A stretch of DNA of 64,000 bases from the NCBI RefSeq assembly GCF_019343455.1, contig NZ_CP049362.1, forward strand, positions 186,001 through 250,000, given 5' to 3'. A program made the position numbers and the translations under genes. Shown piece after piece: positions 7,920-16,128 of the stretch. Position 1 is the first letter of the stretch, and each line of letters opens with the position of its first letter. The notes under the pieces were generated by a model, which worked only from the letters and a program-made list of their open reading frames with translations, did no database searches and was not told where the DNA came from. This DNA is from Alcaligenes ammonioxydans. Its GTDB lineage: Bacteria; Pseudomonadota; Gammaproteobacteria; Burkholderiales; Burkholderiaceae_B.

Positions 7920-9056
7920 ATGCGCATGAATACGTCTGCGTCTCTGTATGTCCGTACAGACTCCTCTGGTCAGCTGCAATTGCTAGGCGACTGGTCCTTG
8001 CGTCACTACGAAGCGTTGCAAAGCAGTTTGCGCTCGCTCGGTGACAAGCAGGGCCCGTGGTCCTTGGATTTCAGCGCCTTGAAGTCGCTGGATACCACCG
8101 GTGCTCAGGTGCTGTGCGAGTGGCTCGGAGCCGAGCGTGTGCAGGTGGCTCTGGATACGGCCCAAGGCTTGTCCAAAGAGCGCCATCAGTTATTGCAAAC
8201 CGTCGCCAAGGCGATGAGTCGCATGGATCAGCGCCATCTGGTTGCGCCCCGCTGGGGCATCACGGATCTGTTCGAGCGGGTGGGCCTGTCCATGGTCCAC
8301 ATTTCGCGCAATATGCGCGAGCTCCTGGGTTTCATAGGCCTGACGCTGGAAACGCTGATCCGCAATCTGCTGCGGCCCAGTCAGTGGCGGGTGACCTCGA
8401 TTGTGGCGCAACTGGAGGAAACTGCATTTAATGCAGTGCCCATCGTGGCCCTGCTGACGTTTTTGGTCGGTGCAGTGATCGCCTTTCTGGGCGCGACGGT
8501 GCTGGCGGATTTTGGCGCCACGATCTACACCGTCAACCTGGTCGGTTTTTCCTTCCTGCGAGAGTTCGCGGTGCTACTGACGGCCATTTTGATGGCGGGT
8601 CGCACTGCCAGCGCCTTTACCGCGCAAATTGGCTCCATGAAGGCGAATGAAGAAATTGATGCTCTGCGTGCCCAGGGGCTGAATCCCATGCTGATTCTGG
8701 TCATCCCCCGGGTGCTGGCCATGTTGTTGGCCATGCCTATCCTGACCTTTGTGGGCATGCTGGCGGGGATTTTTGGTGGCGCACTGGTGTGCGCCCTGAT
8801 TTTGGATATCTCGCCGACCATGTTCATCAATATCTTCAATCAGGATATTGATTTGCGACACTTTGTGCTGGGCATGGCCAAGGCACCGATCTTCGCGTTT
8901 CTGATCGCGGTCATCGGCTGTCAGGAAGGGTTCAAGGTCACTGGCAGCGCCCAGTCTGTGGGCGAGCACACCACCTCGGCCGTGGTGCAATCCATCTTTA
9001 TCGTCATTTTGATCGATGCCTTGGCCGCGCTGTTCTTTATGGAGATGGGATGGTAG
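7920..9056 (+). CDS. MlaE/YrbE-type lipid ABC permease with fused N-terminal STAS domain
   Basis: This 378-residue protein combines a STAS (MlaB-like) domain at about residues 8-105 with an MlaE/YrbE permease domain at about 125-375. Hallmarks of the permease are the conserved segments GRTASAFTAQIGSMKANEEIDAL and GCQEGFKVTGSAQSVGEHTTSAVV. In E. coli the STAS and permease parts are separate genes (mlaB, mlaE); the fusion is known in other proteobacteria. It overlaps the ATPase gene by 7 nt. The complex would move phospholipid or another hydrophobic molecule between the membranes. ATG 7926 is an alternative start. Confidence 0.88.
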   Translation: MRMNTSASLYVRTDSSGQLQLLGDWSLRHYEALQSSLRSLGDKQGPWSLDFSALKSLDTTGAQVLCEWLGAERVQVALDTAQGLSKERHQLLQTVAKAMSRMDQRHLVAPRWGITDLFERVGLSMVHISRNMRELLGFIGLTLETLIRNLLRPSQWRVTSIVAQLEETAFNAVPIVALLTFLVGAVIAFLGATVLADFGATIYTVNLVGFSFLREFAVLLTAILMAGRTASAFTAQIGSMKANEEIDALRAQGLNPMLILVIPRVLAMLLAMPILTFVGMLAGIFGGALVCALILDISPTMFINIFNQDIDLRHFVLGMAKAPIFAFLIAVIGCQEGFKVTGSAQSVGEHTTSAVVQSIFIVILIDALAALFFMEMGW

Positions 9057-9847
9057 AGGCTGCCGTTCGTCCCATTATTCAAGTGCGTGATCTGGACAAT
9101 CGCTTTGGCGATCACGTCGTGCATGAGCATTTGGATATGGACGTCTACCCCGGTGAGATCGTCGGCGTGGTGGGGGGCTCCGGTACGGGTAAGTCGGTAC
9201 TGCTGCGCGCCATTTTAGGTTTGCGCCCACCCAATGGGGGCACGGTTCGCATTTTTGATCAGGAAATCGGTTCTCTGTCGCCCGAAGACCGTTCGCGACT
9301 GGAGCGCCGTCTAGGGGTCCTGTTCCAGCAAGGGGCACTGTTCTCCTCGCTGACCGTGGTCGAGAATATTGCGATGCCCTTGATCGAGCATATCGGTCTG
9401 TCCCGCTCATCGGCCGAGCATATCGCCGCCATGAAAATGGCACTGGCCGGTTTGCCCGCCAATGCGGCGACCAAATATCCGGCCGAACTGTCTGGCGGCA
9501 TGATCAAGCGCGCCGCCTTGGCGCGTGCCCTGGCACTCGATCCGGAAATCCTGTTTCTGGACGAACCCACGGCCGGTCTGGACCCAGTGGGCGCGGGGGA
9601 TTTTGACCAGCTTATTCTGACCTTGCGCGATGCGTTGGGTCTGACCGTTTTTCTGGTTACACACGATCTGGATACGCTCTACACCATTTGTGACCGGGTC
9701 GCCGTGCTGGCGCAAAAGCGTGTGTTGGTCAACGACACGCTGGCCCATGTAGAGCAGGTTGATAACGACTGGATTCGGGAATATTTCCACGGTCCACGGG
9801 GACGGGCCGCCCAACAGGCCCAAAGCCGTCGTCAGGAGCATTGTTAA
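9050..9847 (+). CDS. MlaF-type ABC transporter ATPase
   Basis: This 265-residue ABC ATPase has a Walker A motif GGSGTGKS near residue 43, the signature LSGGMIKRAALARAL near 145 and Walker B ILFLDEP near 167, followed by the D-loop GLDPVG. The signature LSGGM, rather than LSGGQ, is typical of the Mla/MCE-associated ATPases. It overlaps the permease gene at its start (7 nt) and the MCE gene at its end (TAATG), so production is coupled. Confidence 0.92.
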   Translation: MVEAAVRPIIQVRDLDNRFGDHVVHEHLDMDVYPGEIVGVVGGSGTGKSVLLRAILGLRPPNGGTVRIFDQEIGSLSPEDRSRLERRLGVLFQQGALFSSLTVVENIAMPLIEHIGLSRSSAEHIAAMKMALAGLPANAATKYPAELSGGMIKRAALARALALDPEILFLDEPTAGLDPVGAGDFDQLILTLRDALGLTVFLVTHDLDTLYTICDRVAVLAQKRVLVNDTLAHVEQVDNDWIREYFHGPRGRAAQQAQSRRQEHC

Positions 9848-10764
9848 TGGAACCGCGTGCCCATCATGTATTGATCGGGGTCTTTACCTTGGTAGTGGCG
9901 ATCGCTGCTGTCTTTTTCTCGCTTTGGCTGGCCAAGTCGGGGCAGGATGCCGAGACCCGTGATTACGATATTGTCTTTCTGGAAGGTGTGCGTGGCTTGT
10001 CACGTGGCAGTGCCGTGCAATACAACGGCTTGCGTGTGGGCGAGGTGCGGCATTTGCGCCTGGACCCGAATGATTTGCAGCGTGTGCGGGCGCAAGTGAC
10101 GATTCAGGCTGCGATCCCGATTCACGAAGATACCCAGGCTCGCCTGGCGCTGGCCGGCATTACCGGCCAGTCCGTGATTGAGCTTAGCGGCGGCACGCCT
10201 AACAGTCCCTTGCTGGAGGCCCAGGATGACGGCTTGCCTACCATTGTGGCCTCGCCCTCTCCACTGGCTCAATTAATGGCCGGGGGCGAGGAGCTGATGG
10301 CACAGATCTCCCGGCTGCTGGATAACGCCAATACCTTCTTGTCGTCCGAGAACTCATTATCGCTTTCTGCCAGTTTGCAACAGCTGGAAGCCTTGATGGG
10401 GCAGCTCTCGAAGGCCAGTGAAGGCGTGCCGGCCCTGGTAAAAGAGCTGTCCCAGGCCAGCGAACAGGCTACTCGCCTGCTCTCGTCCACACAGGGGCTG
10501 GTGGATCGTCAGGGTACGCAGGCCATGAATGCGATTCAGAAATCCATGGAAGATTTCAGCCGCGCCACTCAAAGCCTGAACAAGCTGCTGGAACAGAACT
10601 CGGCCGCTATTGGCCGCGGGGCCCAGGGTTTGACCGAGATCGAGCCTGCCTTGCGTGAGTTGCGGCAGGTACTGGCCGGGTTCCGGGCCGTTACCTCCCG
10701 TCTGGAAGAAAATCCGACCGGTTACCTCTTGGGTCGCGACAAATTACAGGAGTTCACACCATGA
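9847..10764 (+). CDS. MCE-domain (MlaD-like) substrate-binding protein
   Basis: This 305-residue protein has one N-terminal membrane anchor (about residues 8-27), one MCE domain (about 38-115, with EGVRGLSRGSAVQYNGLRVGEV) and a long helical tail (about 150-290) that could form a periplasmic barrel or coiled coil. MCE proteins bind lipids and bridge the envelope. It starts at ATG 9847 inside the mlaF stop codon; an in-frame TTG at 9841 is less likely. The 3' end overlaps the lipoprotein gene by 4 nt. Confidence 0.9.
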   Translation: MEPRAHHVLIGVFTLVVAIAAVFFSLWLAKSGQDAETRDYDIVFLEGVRGLSRGSAVQYNGLRVGEVRHLRLDPNDLQRVRAQVTIQAAIPIHEDTQARLALAGITGQSVIELSGGTPNSPLLEAQDDGLPTIVASPSPLAQLMAGGEELMAQISRLLDNANTFLSSENSLSLSASLQQLEALMGQLSKASEGVPALVKELSQASEQATRLLSSTQGLVDRQGTQAMNAIQKSMEDFSRATQSLNKLLEQNSAAIGRGAQGLTEIEPALRELRQVLAGFRAVTSRLEENPTGYLLGRDKLQEFTP

Positions 10765-11396
10765 TGCCCACGATTGTGCATCGTTTGCTAAAGGCATCGG
10801 TAGTTGGTCTGGCCGCCTTGTCTACGGCCTGCTCGGTTCTGCCTCAGTCCGAGCCCCTGACCTACTATCAGCTTCCGGCGGCAGCGCTGAGCGCCCAGCA
10901 AGCCGGTGCTTCGCACAAGCAATTGATTATTCAGGTCAATCGCCCTCATGCGGATCGTTTGCTGGCCAGTTCGCGTATTACAGTTTTGCCTCAAGGCAAC
11001 GAATTAAGCGCGTATAAAGGCGTGCGATGGGGGGATGATGCGCCTGCCCTGCTGCGCAATCGTCTGGCCGATGGCTTGCGTGACGCCGCACAGTTCCGGG
11101 CCGTGGTGCTGGAAGGCGAGTCCGTGATTGCCGATATCGAGCTGGGAGGTACCTTGGGAGCCTTCCAGGTCGAGTATGTACAGGGTGCGCCACGGGTACG
11201 CATTCAGCTTGATGCCTTGTTGCGTGACCAGCGTTCTGGCCAGTTGATCCAGACCCGTCGATTTGTGGTTCAGCAGGAGGTGGACGGCACGGCGGTGCCT
11301 GAGGTGGTTGATGCTTTTGGGCAGGCTGCCGATGCCCTGTCCTTGCAGGTCAGCCAGTGGTTGGGTTCTTTGACGGTTCAGACCGAGACGTTTTAA
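10761..11396 (+). CDS. ABC-type transport auxiliary lipoprotein (PqiC/MlaD-partner family)
   Basis: A 211-residue protein with a lipoprotein signal: a short positive N-terminus, a hydrophobic run and LSTAC near residue 24, with Cys as the predicted acylation site. The body fits the ABC-type transport auxiliary lipoprotein component family, with YYQLP after the lipobox and ITVLPQGNELSAYKGVRWGDDAP in the middle. Members pair with MCE systems at the outer membrane. It is the fourth gene of an overlapping operon (ATGA with the MCE gene). It replaces MlaC/MlaA, neither of which is encoded here. Confidence 0.88.
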   Translation: MMPTIVHRLLKASVVGLAALSTACSVLPQSEPLTYYQLPAAALSAQQAGASHKQLIIQVNRPHADRLLASSRITVLPQGNELSAYKGVRWGDDAPALLRNRLADGLRDAAQFRAVVLEGESVIADIELGGTLGAFQVEYVQGAPRVRIQLDALLRDQRSGQLIQTRRFVVQQEVDGTAVPEVVDAFGQAADALSLQVSQWLGSLTVQTETF

Positions 11397-11400
11397 TGAT

Positions 11401-11742
11401 ATGTACGAGTCACGCGATCAGCCCTTGATTACGGGTTGGCAGTTTGCCAAACGCCTGTTGATGCATACCTTGATTGGTATCGTTTTTGTAACTTTTTCCC
11501 TGATGCTGGGTGCACTGGGCCATATGTGGTTTGAAGAGAATGTGCCCTGGCACGATGCGGCCTTGAATGCAGCCATGATGGTGGGGGGACTTGGCCCCAT
11601 GGCTCTGCCCGAGACCTGGGCTGGCAAAGTTTTTTTTGCGATTTATGGCGCATATATCAGTCTGGTGCTGGTCGCCACGTTCGGGCTGATTATTACGCCC
11701 GTGATGCATCGTATTTTGCATACCTTCCATCTGGAAGATTAA
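11401..11742 (+). CDS. Small two-helix membrane protein with ion-channel-like pore region, function unknown
   Basis: A 113-residue membrane protein starting 4 nt after the lipoprotein stop, so apparently the last gene of the MCE operon. Helix 1 spans about residues 18-42 and helix 2 about 75-99. Between them the stretch WHDAALNAAMM-VGGLGP (50-66) is arranged like the pore helix and selectivity filter of a 2-TM potassium channel, but VGGLGP replaces the canonical TVGYGD. I do not know a named family for it. It could be a channel homologue with an altered filter, or simply a small membrane protein that looks like one. The ribosome binding site is weak, which suggests translational coupling. Confidence 0.6.
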   Translation: MYESRDQPLITGWQFAKRLLMHTLIGIVFVTFSLMLGALGHMWFEENVPWHDAALNAAMMVGGLGPMALPETWAGKVFFAIYGAYISLVLVATFGLIITPVMHRILHTFHLED

Positions 11743-11853
11743 GCCACGGACAGGAAGGCACGGTAGAAGCGAGGAGTCCCGAAAAAGAAAGGGCACACGT
11801 CGTTTTTGAGCCCGGCTCGCTACGCCGCGCCTTTTTCATGGCTGCATGAAGGT

Positions 11854-12534
11854 TTAACCTTGTACGCGTTCGTGCTCCAGCCTAGCGATCAAGGCCGGTA
11901 ATTCATCCATACGACGGAAGGTGTCCCGCACGCCAAGGCGGCGCAGATCTTCTTGTTTGTCGGGGACCGGGCAGTAACCCAAGACAGTCGCCCCGGCGGC
12001 CAGGCCTGCTGTCGCGCCTGTAACACTGTCTTCCACGACCAGACATTCCTTGGGGTCTACACCCAAACCCTGCGCAGCGGCCAGATACACATCCGGGTAA
12101 GGCTTGTTGCGGGGGGTCTCGGCGCCGCTATAGATATGGCTGCCAAAATAATCCAGCAGTCCCGTTTGTCCCAGTTGCAGTACCAGCTTGGCTCGGTCTG
12201 CCCCGGAGGCACAGGCAATCATGCCGGGCTTGTCGCGCAAAATGGCATCCAGAGTGTCCTGGATGCCGGGAATGGCCATGACTTCATTGCTCAAGGCATG
12301 GTTGCGGCGCATGCGAAAGGCCATCACCCATTCCATATCCAGGTCCTTACCCGTCATTTTTCGCACGGTCGGCAGCTCGTCGGGCAGGGCTTTGCCAATG
12401 AACCAGTCGTAGCACTGTTCGTAGCTCATCACCCAGCCTTCCTCTTGCAACATGTCCCGCAGCACGCGAACCGTGATGGGCTCGCTGTCTACCAGCACAC
12501 CGTCACAATCAAACAGCACAGCGGAAAATGTCAT
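11854..12534 (-). CDS. HAD superfamily hydrolase, subfamily IA (beta-phosphoglucomutase/phosphatase-like)
   Basis: A 226-residue cytoplasmic protein with the HAD motif I FDCDGVLVDSE, giving the catalytic Asp9 and Asp11, a C1-type helical cap, motif II near CASG, motif III Lys in NKPYPDVY and motif IV VVEDS. This matches sugar-phosphate phosphatases/mutases such as YieH and YniC. Substrate specificity cannot be predicted. It converges with the MCE operon, separated by 111 nt that contain no clean terminator, and stands alone on its strand. Confidence 0.85.
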   Translation of the reverse strand: MTFSAVLFDCDGVLVDSEPITVRVLRDMLQEEGWVMSYEQCYDWFIGKALPDELPTVRKMTGKDLDMEWVMAFRMRRNHALSNEVMAIPGIQDTLDAILRDKPGMIACASGADRAKLVLQLGQTGLLDYFGSHIYSGAETPRNKPYPDVYLAAAQGLGVDPKECLVVEDSVTGATAGLAAGATVLGYCPVPDKQEDLRRLGVRDTFRRMDELPALIARLEHERVQG

Positions 12535-12673
12535 CAGTAATACCTTTTAGCCAATAAAACTTGAAGTCTGTGATGATACCGCAGGCGGATGCCGAGCAGG
12601 CACGGCGCGGCGTGGACTCCTGAGTACCGGCAGGGGATCTGCCGGCCTAGTGAAAACCCCGACTCATAAATAA

Positions 12674-12718
12674 TTGATTATTGATATATTTATATCTAAA
12701 CTAAAATTTCATAATCAA
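12674..12718. promoter_or_regulatory. AT-rich nested dyads upstream of TRAP operon
   Basis: TTGATTAT (12674-12681) is repeated inverted as ATAATCAA (12711-12718). Between them lies a second perfect dyad, GATATA-TT-TATATC (12683-12696). The region is strikingly AT-rich in a GC-rich window and ends 26 nt before the receptor start. It looks like the promoter and operator of the downstream TRAP operon; the cognate regulator is not obvious. Confidence 0.5.
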
Positions 12719-12743
12719 TAAACCTTACTGCGGAAGTTCCGTC

Positions 12744-13718
12744 ATGGTTCATAAAACAACTCGAGTGGTGGCAGCAGCGTTGCTGGCATTGGGAATGGCT
12801 GGCGCGCAGGCGGCGGAAGTCACGCTCAAGGCGGTATCTGTCTTTACGATGGACACCTTCTTTACCAAGCGGTTCAAGCAATTCGTTGACAAGGTCAACG
12901 CAGAAGGCAAGGGCTTGGTACAGATCAACGTCATTGGTGGCCCGGAAGCCATTCCTCCTTTTGAGGTCGGCAATGCCCTGCGTTCGGGCGTGATCGATTT
13001 TGCCAATACAACCGCTGTCTTTCATGCCAACTTGGTGCCAGAGGCGCTGGCCCTGACGCTGACGGAAAAACCCATGAGCGAGCTGCGCCAGAATGGCGGC
13101 TACGAGCTGATGGACAAGATTCACCGTGAAAAAGCCAATATCACCTGGCTGGCCCGCACTACCGATGGCCTGCAATACCACATCTACACCAACAAGCCGG
13201 TGACTTCGGCGGACCTGTCGGGCTTTAAGCTGCGTGGCGTGCCGGTGTACCTGTCTTTCTTCCGTGAAATCGGTGCTACTCCCTTGCAGATTCCACCCGG
13301 CGAGGTCTATACCGCGTTGGAGCGTGGCGTGGTGGACGGGTATGGCTGGCCGTCAGTGGGTGTGATGGAAATGGGCTGGCATGAAAAAACCAAATACCGT
13401 GTTGAACCCGGCTTCTATAACGTGGAAGTGGGTTTCTTCATGAACCAGAAGAGCTGGGAAAAACTGGATGAAGAGCAAAAAGCCTTCATGCGCAAACAGA
13501 TCGAGTGGATGGAGTCGCAAAACGTGACTGAACACCAGATGGCGGTGGAGGAAAAAGCCGCCACTGAGCAGGCCGGTGTGCAGGCGCTGGTTCTGGAGCC
13601 GGACGTTGCTCGTGCCTTGCGAACCAAGGCGTATGAAGCTGGTTGGGCCGGTATCGACAAATCCAGCCCCAAATACGCCGCGCAACTGCGCGAACTGTTT
13701 GGTGGTTACCAGCCTTAA
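12744..13718 (+). CDS. TRAP transporter solute receptor (DctP family)
   Basis: This 324-residue periplasmic receptor has a standard signal peptide (cleavage after AQA near residue 23). DctP features include the strand FKLRGVPVYLSFFREIGATPLQIPPGEVYTALERG near residues 165-199, with Arg at the ligand-anchoring position, and the helical C-terminal tail. It is the first gene of a second DctPQM operon preceded by an AT-rich operator-like region. A hairpin with a T-run follows its stop. Ligand unknown; probably an organic acid. Confidence 0.9.
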   Translation: MVHKTTRVVAAALLALGMAGAQAAEVTLKAVSVFTMDTFFTKRFKQFVDKVNAEGKGLVQINVIGGPEAIPPFEVGNALRSGVIDFANTTAVFHANLVPEALALTLTEKPMSELRQNGGYELMDKIHREKANITWLARTTDGLQYHIYTNKPVTSADLSGFKLRGVPVYLSFFREIGATPLQIPPGEVYTALERGVVDGYGWPSVGVMEMGWHEKTKYRVEPGFYNVEVGFFMNQKSWEKLDEEQKAFMRKQIEWMESQNVTEHQMAVEEKAATEQAGVQALVLEPDVARALRTKAYEAGWAGIDKSSPKYAAQLRELFGGYQP

Positions 13719-13745
13719 CGCAGATAGTTGTTGACGCTGTTGGAC

Positions 13746-13783
13746 AGTGGACATTGCCCCCTTGCGGACAGTGTCCACTTTTT
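13746..13783 (+). terminator. Hairpin with T-run inside the TRAP operon
   Basis: AGTGGACA (13746-13753) pairs with TGTCCACT (13772-13779), and a run of five T follows (13779-13783). It lies 28 nt after the receptor stop and 67 nt before the dctQ start. It looks like a partial Rho-independent terminator that would lower permease mRNA relative to receptor mRNA. Confidence 0.6.
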
Positions 13784-13849
13784 GATGGCGCCCTACGGGC
13801 GATATGATGCCCGCCCTTTCAGTGATCCTTGACCTGCGGAGAAGACGCG

Positions 13850-14374
13850 ATGTCTGCTGCAACAGCCCCGGAAGGCCAGCCTTCCAACCCGACGTGGGGG
13901 CGTCCTTACGCCCTTTTAATGCATACCTGCGGTGCCGTGGCAGCCGTGACTTTCGGGCTGATGAGCCTGCTGGTCTGTGCTGACGTGATATTGCGAAACA
14001 TGGGTTACGACGCGCTCTCGACCAGCGTGGAGGTGACCGAGTACATGCTGATTATCGCCACCTTTGTGGCAGCCCCCTGGGTGCTGTACCTGGGCGGTCA
14101 TATTCGTATTGATGTGCTGTTCAACACCTTGCCAGCTTCTGCTCAGCGCGGTCTGGATCTGCTCTCGAACCTGCTTGGACTGGGTGTTTGCGGCACACTG
14201 GCCTGGCAATGTGCCCTGGTGGCGCTGGATTCGCACGAGCAAGGCGCCATGGTCTTCAAAGCGCTGATCTTTCCCGAGTGGTGGCTCAATCTGCCTTTGC
14301 TGTTCGGGGCGGGCTTGCTGGCACTGGAATTCTTTCGTCGTCTGATTTCGCGTTCCGCGGCGCAAGGAGCCTGA
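13850..14374 (+). CDS. TRAP transporter small permease (DctQ family)
   Basis: This 174-residue protein has four predicted membrane helices and the family motif STSVEVTEYMLIIATFVAAPWVLYLGGHIRID in the second to third helix region. ATG 13850 follows GGAGAAG; the in-frame upstream start at 13829 has no ribosome binding site. It ends 2 nt before the large permease start. It works with the receptor at 12744 and the large permease at 14377. Confidence 0.88.
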   Translation: MSAATAPEGQPSNPTWGRPYALLMHTCGAVAAVTFGLMSLLVCADVILRNMGYDALSTSVEVTEYMLIIATFVAAPWVLYLGGHIRIDVLFNTLPASAQRGLDLLSNLLGLGVCGTLAWQCALVALDSHEQGAMVFKALIFPEWWLNLPLLFGAGLLALEFFRRLISRSAAQGA

Positions 14375-14376
14375 GC

Positions 14377-15699
14377 ATGGAATGGCAAATGGCATTGATC
14401 CTGCTGCTGGGATCGCTTTTTCTTCTGATGGCCATCGGCACGCCGGTGGTATTTGCCTTTCTGTCTGTCAACTTGCTGGGAGCCTGGTTGTTTCTGGGCG
14501 AAGCGGCCGGTCTGGCTCAGTGGGCACGGAATACTACCGCTTCCATTGGCAGTTTTTCGCTCACCCCCATTCCCTTGTTTGTCTTGATGGGGGAGGTGCT
14601 GTTTCATACTGGTCTGGCCTTTAAGGCCATCGACTCGATTGAACGCATGATCTCGCGCGTGCCGGGCAAATTGTCCATCGTCAGTATTCTGGGAGGGACG
14701 ACGTTTGCCACCCTGTCGGGTTCGTCGATTGCCAATACGGCCATGATGGGCGGTGTGATGCTGCCTGAAATGCTGCGTCGCGGCTATCACCCTACCATGG
14801 CCATGGGCCCCATCATGGCCGTGGGCGGTATCGCCATGCTGATTCCGCCTTCGGCACTGGCGGTGATGCTGGGCAGTCTGGCCGGCATTTCGATCGAGCG
14901 CCTGCTGATTGGCGGTATTTTGCCCGGCATGTTGATGGCGGCCGGTTTCCTGGCCTATGTGGTCGTGCGTAGCCGCCTGCGTCCGCAAGATGCACCGATG
15001 AGCGATGACGATCCTGCCACGCGTCTGAAGGGCTGGGCCCTGTGGAAGCCCTTTGTGCTGAATGTGGTGCCTTTGCTGGGTATCTTTATCGCGGTGGTGG
15101 GCTCCATGCTGGCCGGCTGGGCTTCGCCCACAGAGTCAGCAGCCATTGGCGTGGTCGCCTCGGTGCTGGCAACCATTGCTTACCGCGCCCTGACGCTCAA
15201 AGCCTTGTGGAAGAGCCTGATCGAAACGGCCAAAGTATCGGTGGTGATCCTGTTTATTCTGGCGGCCTCGACCACTTTTGCCCAATTGTTGAGCTTTTCG
15301 GGCGCCAGCGCTGGCTTTTTGGGCTTGATCAAAGACTATGATTTGTCGCCCTTCGTGTTGGTCATTTGCATGTTGCTGGTGCTGCTGGTGATGGGCATGG
15401 TGCTCGATCAGATCTCCATGATGATGATCGCCTTGCCCTTCTTCATGCCCTTGGCATTGGCCGCTGGTGTGGACACTGTCTGGCTGGGAGTGATGATTCT
15501 GATTGCACTGGAAATCGGCTTGTTGACCCCGCCCTTTGGTCTGTTGCTGATCGTGATGCAAAGTGTGGCACCTCCGTCCATCCGCTTGCCTCACATCTAC
15601 AGTGCTGCCGTGCCCTTCCTGGTCATCGAGATCGGCATTCTGGCCCTGGTCCTGTTTGTGCCCTGGATTGCCATCGGCCTGCCAGGCCTGATCGGCTAA
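14377..15699 (+). CDS. TRAP transporter large permease (DctM family)
   Basis: A 440-residue polytopic protein with DctM motifs SGSSIANTAMMGGVMLPEM near residue 110, IPPSALAVMLG near 155 and GLLTPPFGLLLIV near 384. The start ATG 14377 lies right after the dctQ stop and behind AAGGAG; earlier in-frame starts read through dctQ in another frame. It would be the translocating subunit of this second TRAP system. A strong terminator follows 85 nt later. Confidence 0.92.
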   Translation: MEWQMALILLLGSLFLLMAIGTPVVFAFLSVNLLGAWLFLGEAAGLAQWARNTTASIGSFSLTPIPLFVLMGEVLFHTGLAFKAIDSIERMISRVPGKLSIVSILGGTTFATLSGSSIANTAMMGGVMLPEMLRRGYHPTMAMGPIMAVGGIAMLIPPSALAVMLGSLAGISIERLLIGGILPGMLMAAGFLAYVVVRSRLRPQDAPMSDDDPATRLKGWALWKPFVLNVVPLLGIFIAVVGSMLAGWASPTESAAIGVVASVLATIAYRALTLKALWKSLIETAKVSVVILFILAASTTFAQLLSFSGASAGFLGLIKDYDLSPFVLVICMLLVLLVMGMVLDQISMMMIALPFFMPLALAAGVDTVWLGVMILIALEIGLLTPPFGLLLIVMQSVAPPSIRLPHIYSAAVPFLVIEIGILALVLFVPWIAIGLPGLIG

Positions 15700-15784
15700 G
15701 GCAGAGCAGGCAGTCTGAAAGCGGGACAACAAGCATGTTGTTCCGCGAAGAAAGCCAGAGTCTGGATACAACGCTCAAACAAAA

Positions 15785-15822
15785 AACCTCAGTTCGGCAC
15801 AGGCCCAACTGAGGTTTTTTTT
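15785..15822 (+). terminator. Rho-independent terminator
   Basis: The 10-bp stem AACCTCAGTT (15785-15794) / AACTGAGGTT (15807-15816) has a 12-nt loop and continues into eight T. An A-run on the other side of the stem means it could also work on the minus strand. It ends the second TRAP operon. Confidence 0.88.
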
Positions 15823-16128
15823 ATGCTCAATAGCGTTGATCGTTCTTGCTGCCTATTTATGTGCAGCAAAGTGATTGATGTGGGGGCGGCGCACAAGCGC
15901 TTTAACGATCTTTCTGCCTGTCGCTGGGATCGATTTTAGAGGCGAGTAGGACGCAGGTTGTGTGTGCCGACAGTGTTCAGGTCAGTTTTTGAGGCTTGAG
16001 CGCATAAGCCCCACGTCTTTAGCTTGTGTGTAGTAAAGCGCACTCAGCCAGCCCGTCAAGAACACTAAGTCGGAGCATTCACACCCCTATCAACAATCGT
16101 CCGATAAAAGATGCTGTGAGCTGATTGA
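15823..16128. other. Non-coding gap before the inverted-repeat element
   Basis: About 300 nt with no supported gene, tRNA or operator. Base composition is less GC-rich than the flanking genes, and many stops occur in all frames. Together with 16343-16487 it isolates the repeat element from the genes on both sides. Confidence 0.5.

Noticed and set aside
12627..12645. Hairpin CCGGCAG-GGGAT-CTGCCGG upstream of the TRAP operon
   Set aside because: No T-run on either strand and no gene end directly before it, so not called a terminator; role unclear.
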